Program-made: the position numbers and the translations under genes | In this document: positions 11,081 to 22,819 of the stretch, one piece after another | Position numbering within the stretch: position 1 is the first letter of the stretch | Layout of the letters: each line of letters starts with the position of its first letter | Notes under the pieces: model-generated | Told to the model about the DNA's origin: nothing | Database searches by the model: none | Seen by the model: the letters and a program-made list of their open reading frames with translations, nothing else | Assembly: GCA_010015805.1 (NCBI GenBank) | Contig: ML978124.1 | Location: forward strand, 1,302,001 to 1,366,000 | Reading direction: 5' to 3' | Origin: Rhizodiscina lignyota | Taxonomy: Eukaryota; Ascomycota; Dothideomycetes; Aulographales; Rhizodiscinaceae | Length of the DNA: 64,000 bases

Positions 11081-12430
11081 GCGATGTTTGCGCAACCTCT
11101 CTCCCCCTCGTCATGCTCATCCTCCTCTTCCCTGCCTCCTTCTCTGCATCGCCATGGTGTTCTTCTGTTCATGTGCATGGATCCACGGTTACCCATCTGC
11201 GTTCTGCAATCTTGCTAATCTCCTGCTCTTTCTTATGTAGTCGCCAGGCCCGAGCCGAGTTGTTGAACTTCTGGGTCCTTTCGCCCGACACATCACCGTC
11301 CGGCGAGAGCCACGTCTTAGGGTTCGAGAGCGACGACAGCGCGTTGGTTTAATGTTTTTCTTCTTTCCCAACCTCTTTCTTCTCTTGTATCAGGAGCGGT
11401 ATTCGGACAGGAACGATACCCGTTGGATGGCGGTCTGACATCCCTTGCTCTTCTAACTTCTTCTCGGCCATCGTGTCGATTGTTTGGTTACTGTATAGTC
11501 ACTGGGAAGCCGTTTTGTATGAGTTACGCGTTGAAAGATGAAAAGTAAGGGGGCGTTTAACGGCGAAGGACCAGTGGGGAAAGGTATATAAGGGACAGCG
11601 CAGGGCACACTGGGGAATTTGTACATACTGTATGACTTGCATTGGAAGATAATTCAATACTTCAAAACACAGCTTCTCGTAGAAGCCATTCTTTGAAAAA
11701 ATGTTTCAGGAGGGCAAGAAAGCACACGACGTCTCTTTAAGCTTGCCCACGACTCGTGGGTGTTACCAAGGTGTCGGCTCAATATATGCGTACCACTAGG
11801 TTAGAGGTAGGGGGGCGCAAACGAATTCCCCCAGGCCCAAACAGACGCACCCCAGCTGAAGATCATCACCAGCGCAGTCAGAGTGGTCTGATTCTTAAAC
11901 TCTGCTGCAGCACAGGCGCTTTACCACGGCGACCACACAAGGGGTGAATAGAGTTCAATGGCATGCTTGTGCTTGCTTTCAAGCTGCCTTTTTGAGTCAA
12001 ATTTTAGTCCAGAAAAGAAAGGGTGCGTTGCGCTATGTACACGGAATAGGAAAAGTTTGTGCTGTTGTGCGCTTATCTGGGCGCTACCTCATGCAAATGG
12101 ACTCAATCTCGTCCAAACACTAGATGTGTTATAATGAATTCTTCTCTTCCGACTTTTCATCTTCCCTTTCCCGTGCTTTCGACCCCGTCATCTTCTTCAT
12201 TCTTAACATTCCTGTTGAATGGTTAGGGGTGCGTTTTGGCCTGTGCTGTGCGCCGAACCCTCAAATTTGATGAATGATAATCCAGACGCGCCGACCCTTT
12301 GGGCTGCCCAGTTTCCATCATCTCCTCCAATTTAGATTTCTGAAGACAACAAACTTTGGGTCCATTTCGCTTATGGAGCTGCGTTGGCCACTCTTGGGCA
12401 GATGTCTCACGATAAACTTTGCGGGCGCTG
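11081..12430. other. Convergent intergenic interval
   Basis: About 1.35 kb between the 3' ends of the MHYT gene and ICE2. It should hold both 3' untranslated regions. Pyrimidine-rich tracts lie at 11100-11400 and 12140-12200. A weakly tRNA-like segment near 11860-11950 was examined and not accepted. Confidence 0.45.
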
Positions 12431-13893
12431 TCAATCCGTCTTCCAATGACTCGTCAAGCGACCATCATCATCGCTTCGCCCAATGTACAGCTCGACTGCA
12501 TAGAGGGCCATGGTGAACCACAGATTAATCCAGCGAACCAGATTTCCGCCTACGTCACCGCCCTGATTCGTCCACCAGTCCGCTCCCTGGCCATTCTCGT
12601 GGCCGTTGCCGTTCCAGCTCGTGCTGGCAAAGTGCTGCAGCAGCAGACTCGTGTATACTGCGATAAGGATGCTTGGGCTGAACCAGCTCAAGAAACCTAA
12701 AAACTGTCCTGCTGCGTCGGAGTCTTCGAGACTGGGCTCTTGGGACAGAGCGCGTGCGCCGGACTCGCGGATCGCGGGAATGATTCGTGCGGCAGCGTAC
12801 ATGACGAAGACGCGGTAGGCGAGGGAGATGATGACGGAAGGTGTGATGGTCATCACTGCAGCAACGATAAAGGTGAAGAAAGATTGGACGGTCGATGGGA
12901 GGGTTTCGAGAGCTTGGAGGAGCGTGGTGTAGGAGGCCATGATTATTGGTGGTAGTGGGGGTAGAGCTGGTTGAGAGACTGTGTCTACGGCAGGCTCAGA
13001 GTTTGGTGATGATGGTTCGTAGTCGGTGAAGATTTGGTACAGGCAGAGGACTATGTAGGCGAACTATAACTTGTCAGCATCAGATACGTCTCATGCATAG
13101 GCATAGAGCTTTAACGTACGAGTAAGGAGCTTTCCACTGGGTTACCACGGCCACTGCCAATGCCCCAGGCGCCCAGCATGACCGCACACATCACTGCAGC
13201 GCCAATGAGTAGTGCATCGACATTCCCAATGTCTGGAAACTTGGTGATTCTCCAGAGAAAGTAGGCAGAGCTGGAGATGACCGATGCCGAAACGACGAGT
13301 AGTCCAATCTGTCTGCTGTTAGTCCGATTTTACCAGTTCACCATGCAGCTCATGTGCAATGCACTTACCATCCAACTATCGCCTCTCTCGCGATTGACCA
13401 ACCATCTTGTGATCTGTCCGCAAGCCTGGATGACCAACAGACTGCAGAATCCCTCTCCAATCTGAAAGACAGGCGTAGACCATCGGAGCAGCTTGTCCCA
13501 GCTTCCAATCGAACTGCTCTCCAGTAAACCCCCTCTTCCAAATATCCATTCCTTCACACTTTCATTATCAGCTCTCTTGCCATCAAACGTCTTCGTGACC
13601 CAACCACCAACTCCTCCAGCATCAGAATCCACACTGAACTTGTTCAAGCTCCAAATCAACAGCGTCACGATCGCCAGCCATTGTGAGTACTGTATGATCT
13701 TCCCCAGCGCATATCTGAAGCGCGAGCTTTCGGGCGTGATGAGCCGAAGGACCGAGTAGAAGAAGTAGTAGGCCGCAAGAGAAAGTGAAAACGCTAGACC
13801 ACACGTGCGCCCGCCGACGTCAAAGGACAGCGGGATGGTAAAGACGATGAGGAACAGAAAGATGCTCGATGTGAAGACGCGAGTGATCCACAT
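12431..13893 (-). CDS. ICE2: ER membrane protein Ice2
   Basis: Ice2 is a multi-spanning endoplasmic reticulum protein. In yeast it affects cortical ER inheritance, ER-plasma membrane tethering and lipid-droplet/ER lipid balance. Three exons join in phase: 13369-13893, 13120-13308 and 12431-13063 (448 residues). Introns are 60 and 56 bp with GTAAGT and GTACGT donors. The N-terminus shows the family pattern MWITRVFTSS, then FDVGGRTCGLAFSLSLAAY. Conserved blocks follow: LNKFSVDSDAGG, WDKLLRWSTPVFQIGEGFCS, ITRWLVNRERGDSW, and GSGRGNPVESSLLFAYIVLC near residue 235. About eight to ten hydrophobic segments are visible. The frame stays open upstream to an ATG at 13998, which would add 35 basic Ser/Thr-rich residues. 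I chose the internal Met because I recall homologues beginning directly at the first membrane segment. A cryptic all-hydrophobic C-terminus is preserved. Confidence 0.88.
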
Positions 13894-14723
13894 CGGCGCC
13901 TTGATGGGCAGCGCCCGGGGCGCCGCTGGGTTGATGGAATGACCTCTTCTGTCGACGGATGTCTTCGTGCGCGTGGATGACGCGCTCGTCGCGCGCAAGA
14001 CTGTCGTGGAACAGCTATCTGAGCTTAAAAAGCGAACGTTCGGTTTCGGAGGTGGACCGTAATGAAGCTACGTATGCCGCTTCGTGGGTGGACTGGAAGG
14101 TGCGGAAGCGCAATGGAGGTGCAAGTTTCGATGAGAGGGAGAGTTAACGAACGGAGTTTTAGATGCGGAGGTGGACGTTGGACAACGAAACGTTTGTCGG
14201 GAATTTCAAGCGTTGGATGGAGCCAAGCTTGGAACGAGCTCCTATGCCTGGAGGGGTGTCGTGTGCCAATCAAGGAAGTTCGCGAGTGAGCGGGAAAAAG
14301 TGTGGACAGGGGCCAGGGCGGGTTGAAATAGGGCGATGAGTGGTTCGCAGGATTGCCTTGTGCATTGCTGCCTTTGATGAGCAAATGGCAGCCTGGTGAG
14401 TGCAAATCGAGGCTTCCAGTGCTCAAACGGTGAGGAGGTGGAAGAGTGCAGCTTTGTCACAAGGAAATCTTATCAAGATATGGCGGACTTCCTACACCAC
14501 CCAAACCCACCCAGACCCCGGGTCGCCAAGCACCCAAAATTCGTTGGAGTATGCACCTAGAGCTGGCTGCATCAAGCGGCAGCAGACACCCACGCGAACT
14601 GAAAGCACTTTACGTTAAAATTGTGTATCCATTCGAACAAAGAGCGCCTATGATGCTTTGACCGCCGTATCCATGACCATCCGAAAACGCCAAACGATCT
14701 GAATCCGTCCGAAAACTCATGAA
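13894..14723. other. ICE2 upstream / KEX1 downstream interval
   Basis: About 830 bp between the ICE2 start and the KEX1 stop, both on the minus strand. It should contain the ICE2 promoter and the KEX1 terminator region. The first 105 bases could encode an N-terminal extension of Ice2. I see no other feature. Confidence 0.45.
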
Positions 14724-16769
14724 TCATCTATTGCCTTTCTCCCTCACCCTTTCGCCGTCTCCACCATCACTGCTTCCTTCCCCAATATCATACCTATCCC
14801 TCTCCATTTCCCTATCCTGCTCTCTTTGACGCTCCTTCCTGTCATTACCCTCACCATCACTCGCCAAATCTTCCAGCTCGTTCTCATCAAAATCTGCCGC
14901 TTCAATATCCCTATCACTCTGCCCACGCTTGTGGCGCATAGCCTCCAAGCCCATTCCACCAAGTCCACCATTACCACGTCCATCACCTCCACGCAAACCC
15001 TGGTAGCCAGCTCTCCTCCTGCGATCGCGCCAAATAAAGTAACCCCAGCAAGCAGCAGCAATGACAACTATCACGAGTGCTACCTCGCCAGACTTGTAGT
15101 ATGCGTGCCAAGTAGCCTTCTGCAGTGCCTCCTCTTCAGCCTCTTGCGCCACCGTGCTGTTCGGGTGACCGCCGACAGTTGTGATCGGGCCTTTCTCGCC
15201 TTCTATTCTCGAGTCAACAGGAGTGCCACCAATGCTTGAAATGTCCACATTCATGAAGCGATCAAGCATGTCTCTCGTGCGCCGCGGATAGTCGAAGGGA
15301 ACCATGTGTGAGGAGTTGTAGAAAGTAACGTAAGTCAGGTTGCGCGCCTCCTGCCAAACACCAGCAGCTTCGCCCTCGAATGTCCATTGTCGGCGTGGCG
15401 CCCATGTGCCGGATGAGATCTCGAAGCCTTTACCGCCGTTGAACTCCATGTTGTTGATCATCTCTTCCGTGCCGACGTGATTGCAAATTAGATCCTTTGC
15501 ACCAGAGAATAGCAAAATTGGTATTTGCTCCAGGAGGCCTGGTAGAAGGTCAATGGCAGGCGCCGAGTTCCGTGCGCGGAAATTGGATCCAACAGCGCCA
15601 CTGCATTCTTGCCAACCACTCTTCTTGTCAGCGTTTACGTGCAGCGCCCGCGTAACCTCCGGCTGTCGTAGGTAGGGTGTGACAGTTTCAAGGTCTGGAG
15701 GCCAGTTCATGCCGCAGCTGGGATATACATCTGTAAGGCGAACGTCGTACATGTTGACGCACATCGTTCTGCCCCCGTCCTGCGTCTGCGACACTCTTAA
15801 GATCTCCTGGAGGATCTGTTCGCAGGAAGATGTATCAACATGTTCCCCGCCGCCGTCACTGAGAGCTTTCGAGCAAATAGCTTGCTGTTGCTCCACCACC
15901 TTTGCCTGCGATGATCCTCGCTGAATCACGCCTTCCTCATATGCAAAGGGAAGATAGGAGAGATATTGGTCGACTGGCGAGGTCCATCCGTTGCCGATGA
16001 GCAATCCTTTCAAGTTCCAAGACTCTTTCGCAGGATCCTTGTTTCGATCGAGGATATGGTGTGCAATATATGGAATATGCTGGCCAGCGTACGATTCGCC
16101 TGCGATATAAATCTATTCCATTGTTAGCAATATGCCCGTCATTGTCCCCTAGCCGGAGATGCCCACATCATCTTGCATGTATTCCGGAAATAGCTTGAAC
16201 CATTTCTCCAAGAACGCCATGAACTGGTCCGCCATCTCATTGAGTTCATGCACATAACTATCTGTGTCCACATAACTGAACCCCGTGCCGACGGGATTAT
16301 CCACGAAGAGTACGTTCGCAAACTCATCCCATGAGCCGTCATTGTACTCGAGTTTCCCCCCTTTCCGCACGCGATATGGACCTATCTCCATCAACGCGCC
16401 GTCCTCCGAGCTGCAGCCAGGGCCGCCGTTGAGCCATATTACAGTTCGTGAGCGATCGGCAAGGTGCCGGTTCTGGAAGTGCCAGAAGAAGAGGTTGCCA
16501 TGATGTTCGGGGGTGACCTCGATGTGTCTGATATACAGACATTGTCAGCCTATGCGATCGTGTGTATAGGCGTGAGCCTCTTACCCAGCATGCATCTTCA
16601 ATAACGGACCCTCTGGCTGTCCAGGCAAAGAATGGACATAGTAGTCGCCTGCCGCCTTTTGTGCCATTGTCTCCGGAAGCCACGCGAGTACGCAGAACAA
16701 GCTAAACAGCATCTCGAACATCCTCAAAGACCGCCACCGTCCCCTCGAGAATGTGTCGCCAACCGCCAT
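14724..16769 (-). CDS. KEX1: Pheromone-processing carboxypeptidase Kex1
   Basis: Kex1 is a serine carboxypeptidase (family S10) of the trans-Golgi. It trims C-terminal Lys and Arg from peptides already cut by Kex2, such as pheromone precursors. Three exons fit: 16585-16769, 16167-16527 and 14724-16112, giving 644 residues. The second intron has a less usual GTGGGC donor but a clean TTGCTAAC branch. A signal sequence ([10 protein letters not shown]) ends near residue 36. The oxyanion motif [13 protein letters not shown] follows. The triad is Ser in GESYAG (about 189), Asp in [12 protein letters not shown] (about 389) and His in [11 protein letters not shown] (about 451). A single membrane helix lies at about 524-543 ([18 protein letters not shown]), followed by an Arg-rich stop-transfer and a long acidic, Gly-rich cytosolic tail. 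That topology distinguishes Kex1 from soluble carboxypeptidase Y. Length fits the family. Confidence 0.93.
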
Positions 16770-18413
16770 GGTTCAAGAGTGAGCTGTCAAGCGGAGGCTG
16801 GCCGGGTAAAAGCGTTCGGTGCAGATTAACGACTACCACATTAAGTTGTTGTATGATGGAGAATTGGAGAGTGTAATCGAATTCAGCCTATGAAGGCTTC
16901 TAAGAAGAGGGACGTTGATTTCTCCGGGTCTCGCGTGAGCGCTTGATCGAGTTGTCGTGTCTTATTCGGCGCTGAATGTGGCTTAGGGCGATGGGGATTC
17001 GCGGCCTCCCGAATGCTGGGGCGCCTATCGTAACAAGCTTTGTGCAACTCTCGGCGCTCGCAAAGGGACAAGCAATTCTCCGACTCAAGAATGCGATACA
17101 GAGTAATGAAGAATGTTTTCAGAATGCGTCTTATTGACCATCTGATGCATGTAACACCTAGGTGTGTTTGATCAGCCAGCGCTTGCGTATGCGTCGCTGC
17201 TACCGGATGGCTGGCAAGCCGCGCAGACGAAACTGTTTGATGCTGCTGTCTTTCACATCTCCGAGTGGCTTTCTTTCGTTCATTCAATTGTCCTGTAAAG
17301 CTTTTGCGATGGCAAGTCCTCGTTCAGCTTTGCTTAAAAGAGGCGGCGAAGTTTTAACAAGTCATTCTTCTATTCACTCCAACTTGGCTACGAAATTGCT
17401 CTCCGATCCATATCACAGTGTCTTCGACTTTGTTGGACTGCGCCGCAAATACGTTAACTGGCTGCTACGACATGTCTCACACGCATTCAGCCTAAGGATT
17501 GGTATGGGTTTCTATCAAGTCAAAAGTGTTTCGATCTTGATGACGGGTTCGTTGCTGGTGACGAGTACAGTATATCTTGAAGACTCCAAAGGCGGCCGCG
17601 GAACACCGCTCAAGCTTTAGTTGCAATGAGAGCGGAAGTTCGATGGTGCATATCCACGCGTCGATCGGGCTACAGCTTCGATAGGAGCAGAATCTACTGG
17701 CCCACCCACGGACTATTGCTCGACCACTTTTTGAACCACAAGCGACCTCTCTCGCGGCACACCCGAACACTGCTCGAACTTCAGTAACAAATTCACTGGT
17801 ACTTCAACAATTTGTCCGGAATACGCAGTCAATCATGATTTATAATCTGAGCAAGATCTCGCGGTTGTTGCTGCAATGGCAGTTGAAGTTTTGTTTGCGT
17901 CTTCAATGAACGCTCTTCTAGGCACACCAGAGTACCGTGCCAACCTCGATTCCAGTACGAGAAGACGTTATTTATCTGATTCGACCCAATACAACAACAT
18001 CACTTCGTCTTTTGCAACGGACTTTGCGGTACCAATGCCCTTCCAGTCGACCTTGCTTTGAATTCTGTTCGAACACTCTTTTACTGTTTGTTGTTGCTGG
18101 CACGCAAGTCGAAGAGGTTGGTGGCTCTTCTGGAGTTGAAGTTGGTGGTCGGTGGTTGTTGTGGAAGGAAGGTAGAAGTGGTTGAAGAGGTTGGAGGCAG
18201 AACGTTCCGCTAGGTTAAGAAATATATCAAACTGGTGTTATCATCCAGAGAGGATCGCGCGACCTTGAATTGCAGCATTACAGAGCTTTCTATTTAATCT
18301 CGCCCGATAGTTCGAAGTTAAAGTTTAGAAGCTCATCGAACACGAGCGTACATCTCAGGATGTGAACCGAACATCAGCGCTGTGCCTGAAGATACTCCGT
18401 TCCGCATTTAGCA

Positions 18414-19517
18414 CTACTGCCCAAGCTTTACGCAAAGTAGACATGACCATCGGATGGGCCTTGATATGCCTTTGGTTGTCTTTGACAAGCTCAGAAATGC
18501 TCTATCCACATCGTGTCCCTGAGAAACGCTTCGGGCGACCTTCTCCGTCAGCACTCCATCTTTATCAAAAACCTGGGTGCTTCAAGTGGTTCTCATGGAC
18601 TTTCTTGTGCTTGAACATACCTTGGTACTGCTTCAGCGTGAGAATGGGGTTCGTGCCGACAGGGTTGCCTTTGAGATCATGAAGCACAAGCTCTTCGAAC
18701 TCTAAGTCGTAGATTGACGATGATCTCTTAACAAACCCTCGGCAGGTGAGCACTCTCTTGGATACCCTTTAGCATGGGCAGAGCATAAATAAAGTATGAG
18801 CGGAGTCTCAAAACATTATTCGGTGAGATTCAAAGAGTGCTCTAGTTTCTGCGCATCTTGTCGCACCTCCACTGATATTCTTTTTCCATCTCTCAATCTT
18901 TGTGCAGCTCCTTAGCCTTCTCCTCTTCCTTTTCCCGTCTTGACCTCACAGCTACTGCCGAGTCTTGCTTCGAATCCCGTAACGTCAACTTGTAGTGCTG
19001 CTACTTAATGCACCTTATTCCCTCTGCTTTGTAAGGGCTTGAAGGCTTCCAACTTGAGGGCCGTAGCTTCGGGTGATCAATTTTTTAGGGTTGCCTAGAG
19101 CCCTTCACCTTCCTCTCTATCCTAAGGGGCATGGACATGGAACTGCGCCTCGGAGAGATCAAGTGCTCTGGCAGTTTTTGTTGAATGTGAGAAGCGAGAT
19201 TGAGCTATGTCACCGTCTTTCCCGGCGACGATACGGGCAAGTCAGCCTCCCCTCGGCCACCGAAAGGCTGGATGGGACGCGCTAGGCCCTCTAATCCTCT
19301 CATCATCGACCTTTTCCTCCAGATAATTGTGGAAGGCGGGGATCTTGAGAGGTGCCTGAATCGACTCGTCCAAGTAACGGTCCTTGTCATTGACTGATAT
19401 GGTAAGCTGATGCCTCATGTGCACAAGAAAAGCCTCTTTGAACTTGGTGGCATTAGAAGTTGAGCGTTCGAATTCCTCAATCAGGTCTCTACCTTCAAAC
19501 CGGTTTCGTACGCTTGC
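18414..19517 (-). pseudogene. Decayed protein-coding relic, unrecognised family
   Basis: Several minus-strand segments read like genuine protein but are separated by stops and frame changes. The first (19517 down to about 19285) includes KFKEAFLVHMRHQLTIS and ends EEKVDDERIRG; it is preceded by an in-frame TAA. The second (about 18994 to 18765) includes SRREKEEEKAKELHKD and YFIYALPMLKGIQE; it is interrupted by TGA, TAG, TGA and then TAA. The third (18753 to 18565) includes IYDLEFEELVLHDL and ends HLKHPGF. A fourth (18570 to 18414) continues in another frame with FDKDGVLTEKVARS. The order is consistent with one old gene read on the minus strand. No ATG and no family could be assigned. Each stop could arise by a single C-to-T change from Gln or Arg codons, but that is true of most such stops. 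Confidence is limited because it rests on protein-like composition alone. Confidence 0.35.
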
Positions 19518-19587
19518 TTAACAACCCGGTTAACAGACTATCCTCTATTATTATGCTCACATTGCATAAAACCACCTTCAAGCGATC

Positions 19588-20140
19588 ACTCTTAATCTCG
19601 ACAATACTCTTTCACGAACCGAGAACTGGATCGTCCAGACCGCACAATGGACGCTGACCGGCAACATCCCAGATCTTCAGATCCGTTTAACGGCGATGAT
19701 GGAGGAAGTAGCACCAGCGTTCGCCTCGCTATTCGAGCGGCTTCCAGAGCAAACAGGAAAGCATTTGGAGTCAGAGATGATTGGAAGACCGAAAGATACA
19801 AAGGGTGTTGCATTTATTTGTGAGAAAGAGCAGTGACTAGTCCCGCTAAGGCTTTCACCCCGATACAGTCCGCATTACGTCTATGACGGCCACTTAGGCC
19901 AAATGAAGCCGATTCACAGAGGCGAGGCATATTACCTTAGCCGCTTTACCTAACACATGTTAGTGTTAGCGCGGAGTTTATATGTGCAAGAGTTCATGGG
20001 CCACGAATAATACTAAGAGAATATGAACCGCCTTTCACGGAGGAGTAACAGCGACAACAGGAGCGGGAAGAAGAGGACAAGCATATACCCATCCCAGGTG
20101 AAGAAGCGTACAAGAACAACTAATATGACATGAAGACATC
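19588..20140 (+). pseudogene. Possible second decayed coding relic
   Basis: Plus-strand codons from about 19588 to 19834 read WIVQTAQWTLTGN and FASLFERLPEQTGKHLE, then stop at TGA. A frame farther on, about 19980-20140, reads REYEPPFTEE, TAA, then DKHIPIPGEEAYKNN and another TAA. The pieces lie head-to-head with the minus-strand relic. They have no ATG start and no family I know. An overlapping +1 frame at 19651-19830 also looks partly protein-like, so the reading frame is uncertain. This may instead be chance. Confidence 0.2.
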
Positions 20141-21523
20141 CCGAGGCCGGAGCAGGAATGGTTGTGATCGGCTCGTGCGAGGGTAGAGAGTCGCTAATAT
20201 ATGTATGGGTTCTTGGTGAGGATGTTCTCCGTTGGTTAGCAGGAAAGATTGGAGAACGAGCGCTTAGAACCTCAAGAGAACGCGGTCACGAGAATAACTA
20301 TAGCGAGAACGCTAAAAGAAGGAACCGAAGCATGGAGAAAAGAGCGACAAGCAGCAGCCGTCGTGTGAATGCTCTGATACTATTGTAGTTATGACAGAAG
20401 GTGCTTCTCTAGCTCCAAGTATATGCGATGACACCCCCTTACTATCCTCGGTGCACAGGCCGCTTCAAGTTCCGCATGGACGACCGATACTACTGAGTTC
20501 CGTCGCAGAGCCATATCTCGAATGTAACCTAAGATTCAAACGGATGGGCAGAGCTCTGTTTCAACCCTCAAGTGTATGCTTTGACGCCATTGGAGTTGTT
20601 GCAGAGGAGGCTTCTCCTAACTGTGTATAAATGCTCGGAGGCACTCGCAAATGGGCGACACGATGTCGCTGCCGCATGGTTCTAACCAGGGATACAGTAG
20701 CAAGGCCCTTTCTCCCCCTTGGTAGTGAAGTAATGATCTCTGAGCTCTGGGGGACTTGCGCGCCTCTTCCCTAAAGCTGTATTTTTATTATTATTTTTTG
20801 ACTTGAGAAACTCCGTCAGGTGCTCCGCGTGAAGGAGATGGATCGAAGTTGAGCAAAACGTTCGCAATGAGAACAACTCAATGTACGCAGGCAACACTCT
20901 CGTGCCGGTCCGAAAGAGGCTGAAGTCGATCAATCAAGCTCGGTCAAGGCGCACGGATGCCCGTCCGGCGCTGCTTGAAGTCAAAGGATCAAAATTGGCC
21001 TGCGTAGTGTGCATCAGTGCCTGTCTCAAACGCCTCTACTCCTCCCAAAGTATTTCAGTAGAATGCGATAGGTTTGAACACGGATCGAGTACAATCACCA
21101 GACGTCTCAGCTCCGACCTTTTCGGTGCCCACCATTACTGCGGTGGTGGTGGTCGGAATCACAAGCCCTCCGCGCTGGTGACTTGGATGTCTTCATTCGA
21201 CAGTGGCCGTACCCTGCGGCCTGGGAGTTCCTTTGATGCTTCGTCGTCTAGCCCATTTGGCTGAGGGTGGTGAGATGATAGAAGCGAGGTCGGGATATGG
21301 CTGAGCGTTGGCGGTTAGACGTCATTCTTTCTTGTCGTCTCATAAACTTCAATGTTTTCTGTAGTGTTATTGGCTCGGGAATTATTAATTTCATTCCTTC
21401 GATTGCTCGAAGAAAAGGAGACCTAAACCTTTAACTTTGTGTGATCTGTAAACGAGGCGCTAGTCTCTGCAGCTATGCTAGTCAATATAATCAGTCTCTA
21501 TATACATGAAGGTATCTTACATG

Positions 21524-22588
21524 TCACGCATTCCCACCGATCTTAGTAGGTATGCGGGCTTTACGCTTGGCTGCCATTGGTGGCGCTCGGAGACGCCAGC
21601 CAAGGTCCATGAGCACATGAGAAACTATGTTGGTGGACAAGCTCGACGCCCAGTAAAGCATCACTGCCGCAGGCATTCCGAGTGTCCAAGGATAAACGGC
21701 GACGGTAGCGCCTATTACGGCGACTTGGAGTCCCCTTTGGATGTAATTGATACGAGCACGGCCTTTCCCAGCTCTTCTCGTGCTGATTAACACATTGAGA
21801 CATGTCAATCCCATCACAATCCCTGAGAGATATCCCGTTGGGTCTGCAACGGATAGATCCTGAAACCAAAGCATTCCTTCCGTAGCCAATGATGGCTCCA
21901 ATGCATCTTTCACGCTCGTAGCCTCTCCAAAAATCATCCCCAACCAAGGATTCACCGCAGCGCTGACGCTCTCCGGCACTGCCTTGCTAACCAGCTCAGA
22001 GAAGAAGCCCTGCTTCATGCCTGCCATACGCCTATACACCTCTGCCCAGCTCACAAAGAGCGGTAGCTGCAGAAAGATGTGATATGATCTCCGCCACCAT
22101 CCGCATTTCCAAGTTTTCGTCAAGAACTTCTTTCTGCCTGCCATCTGCCATGCTAGCTCCCTTCGAAGGAACGCCACATCCTTGCTCCCCGCATGGTTCA
22201 TATACACCGAATGTCTGAATTTGACTAGCCATGCCTGGAGCAATGGCTGGATATTGAGGTATCGTTGCTGAGCCCTGCGGTTCCAGACTGCGAATGGGAA
22301 CAAGAGGACTCGCACACCAACCGCAGTGAGTGGAATTATATAGGCCCATGGGATGCCAGAAGCTGCGTGTAGATTGTGGGCAGCATCGAAGCAGGCGTGC
22401 TCGAGCCAATTGAGAGCTTCGGCTGTGGGTACAGGTACTTGACGGTGCGTGGACGCGTGGAACGATGCGACGCGTTGGCGGAAGAGGAGAGCACGAGATT
22501 CGGATGGAAGCTGGAGAACAGAATGTGGAAATATGCTAAGACGGGACTGAAAGTGACTGACTATAGAAGGCCGTAACAAAGGCTTCAT
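21524..22588 (-). CDS. COX18: Mitochondrial insertase Cox18 (Oxa1/YidC family)
   Basis: Cox18 exports the C-terminal domain of Cox2 across the mitochondrial inner membrane during cytochrome oxidase assembly. This is one uninterrupted exon of 354 residues. The first 50 residues are basic and Ser-rich without acidic residues, as expected of a mitochondrial presequence (MKPLLRPSIVSHFQSR). The YidC/Oxa1 core begins with SGIPWAYIIPLTAVGVRVL and continues through NRRAQQRYLNIQPLLQAW. The second helical hairpin contains HIFLQLPLFVSWAEVYRRM. A third carries WFQDLSVADPTGYLSGIVMG and the last GMPAAVMLYWASSLSTN. The signature DLSVADP and the terminal helix before a short basic tail match the family. I choose Cox18 over Oxa1 because of the short C-terminal tail and the divergent hairpin. 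Its start lies 231 bp from the divergent ALG11 start. Confidence 0.85.
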   Translation of the reverse strand: MKPLLRPSIVSHFQSRLSIFPHSVLQLPSESRALLFRQRVASFHASTHRQVPVPTAEALNWLEHACFDAAHNLHAASGIPWAYIIPLTAVGVRVLLFPFAVWNRRAQQRYLNIQPLLQAWLVKFRHSVYMNHAGSKDVAFLRRELAWQMAGRKKFLTKTWKCGWWRRSYHIFLQLPLFVSWAEVYRRMAGMKQGFFSELVSKAVPESVSAAVNPWLGMIFGEATSVKDALEPSLATEGMLWFQDLSVADPTGYLSGIVMGLTCLNVLISTRRAGKGRARINYIQRGLQVAVIGATVAVYPWTLGMPAAVMLYWASSLSTNIVSHVLMDLGWRLRAPPMAAKRKARIPTKIGGNA

Positions 22589-22819
22589 GATACTAGCGAT
22601 TTTGAAAGCTCAATAATGAGACGAGCTGTTCTGAAATTTGCACGCAGGATGGAATGATGCGGCCAGGCTTTGCGGCTCGGTCCGTAGGGCTGACCTGCAG
22701 ATGCACCTCCGATCGCCATATCAAATCAATCTGTACCATACCTGTCCTTCAATAGCAGCTTCTACTGCCTTCAAATCCAAACATGTGGCTCGTCCGGTGA
22801 CAGAAATCCCTCGTTTACC
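22589..22819. promoter_or_regulatory. Compact divergent promoter, COX18 / ALG11
   Basis: Only 231 bp separate the two opposing start codons, so both promoters must lie here. I see no clear TATA box and no binding site that I can name. Confidence 0.5.

Larger units (their letters stand above)
16770..21523. other. Gene-poor interval with decayed coding segments
   Basis: About 4.75 kb with no intact gene between KEX1 and COX18. The part beside KEX1 should hold its promoter. The middle holds protein-like pieces broken by stops and frame changes, listed separately. The right part (20.2-21.5 kb) has only short unconvincing frames. I found no terminal repeats or transposase motif. Confidence 0.45.

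Noticed and set aside
11840-11950. A tRNA-like segment (D-arm-like GTGGTAAAGCGCC on the minus strand, TTCTTAA loop on the plus strand).
   Set aside because: I could not form a cloverleaf with paired acceptor, anticodon and T arms on either strand, and no GTTCGA T-loop is present.
16883-17620. Open frames on both strands just upstream of KEX1 (134 and 152 codons).
   Set aside because: No recognisable motif or exon continuity; composition does not resemble the neighbouring proteins.
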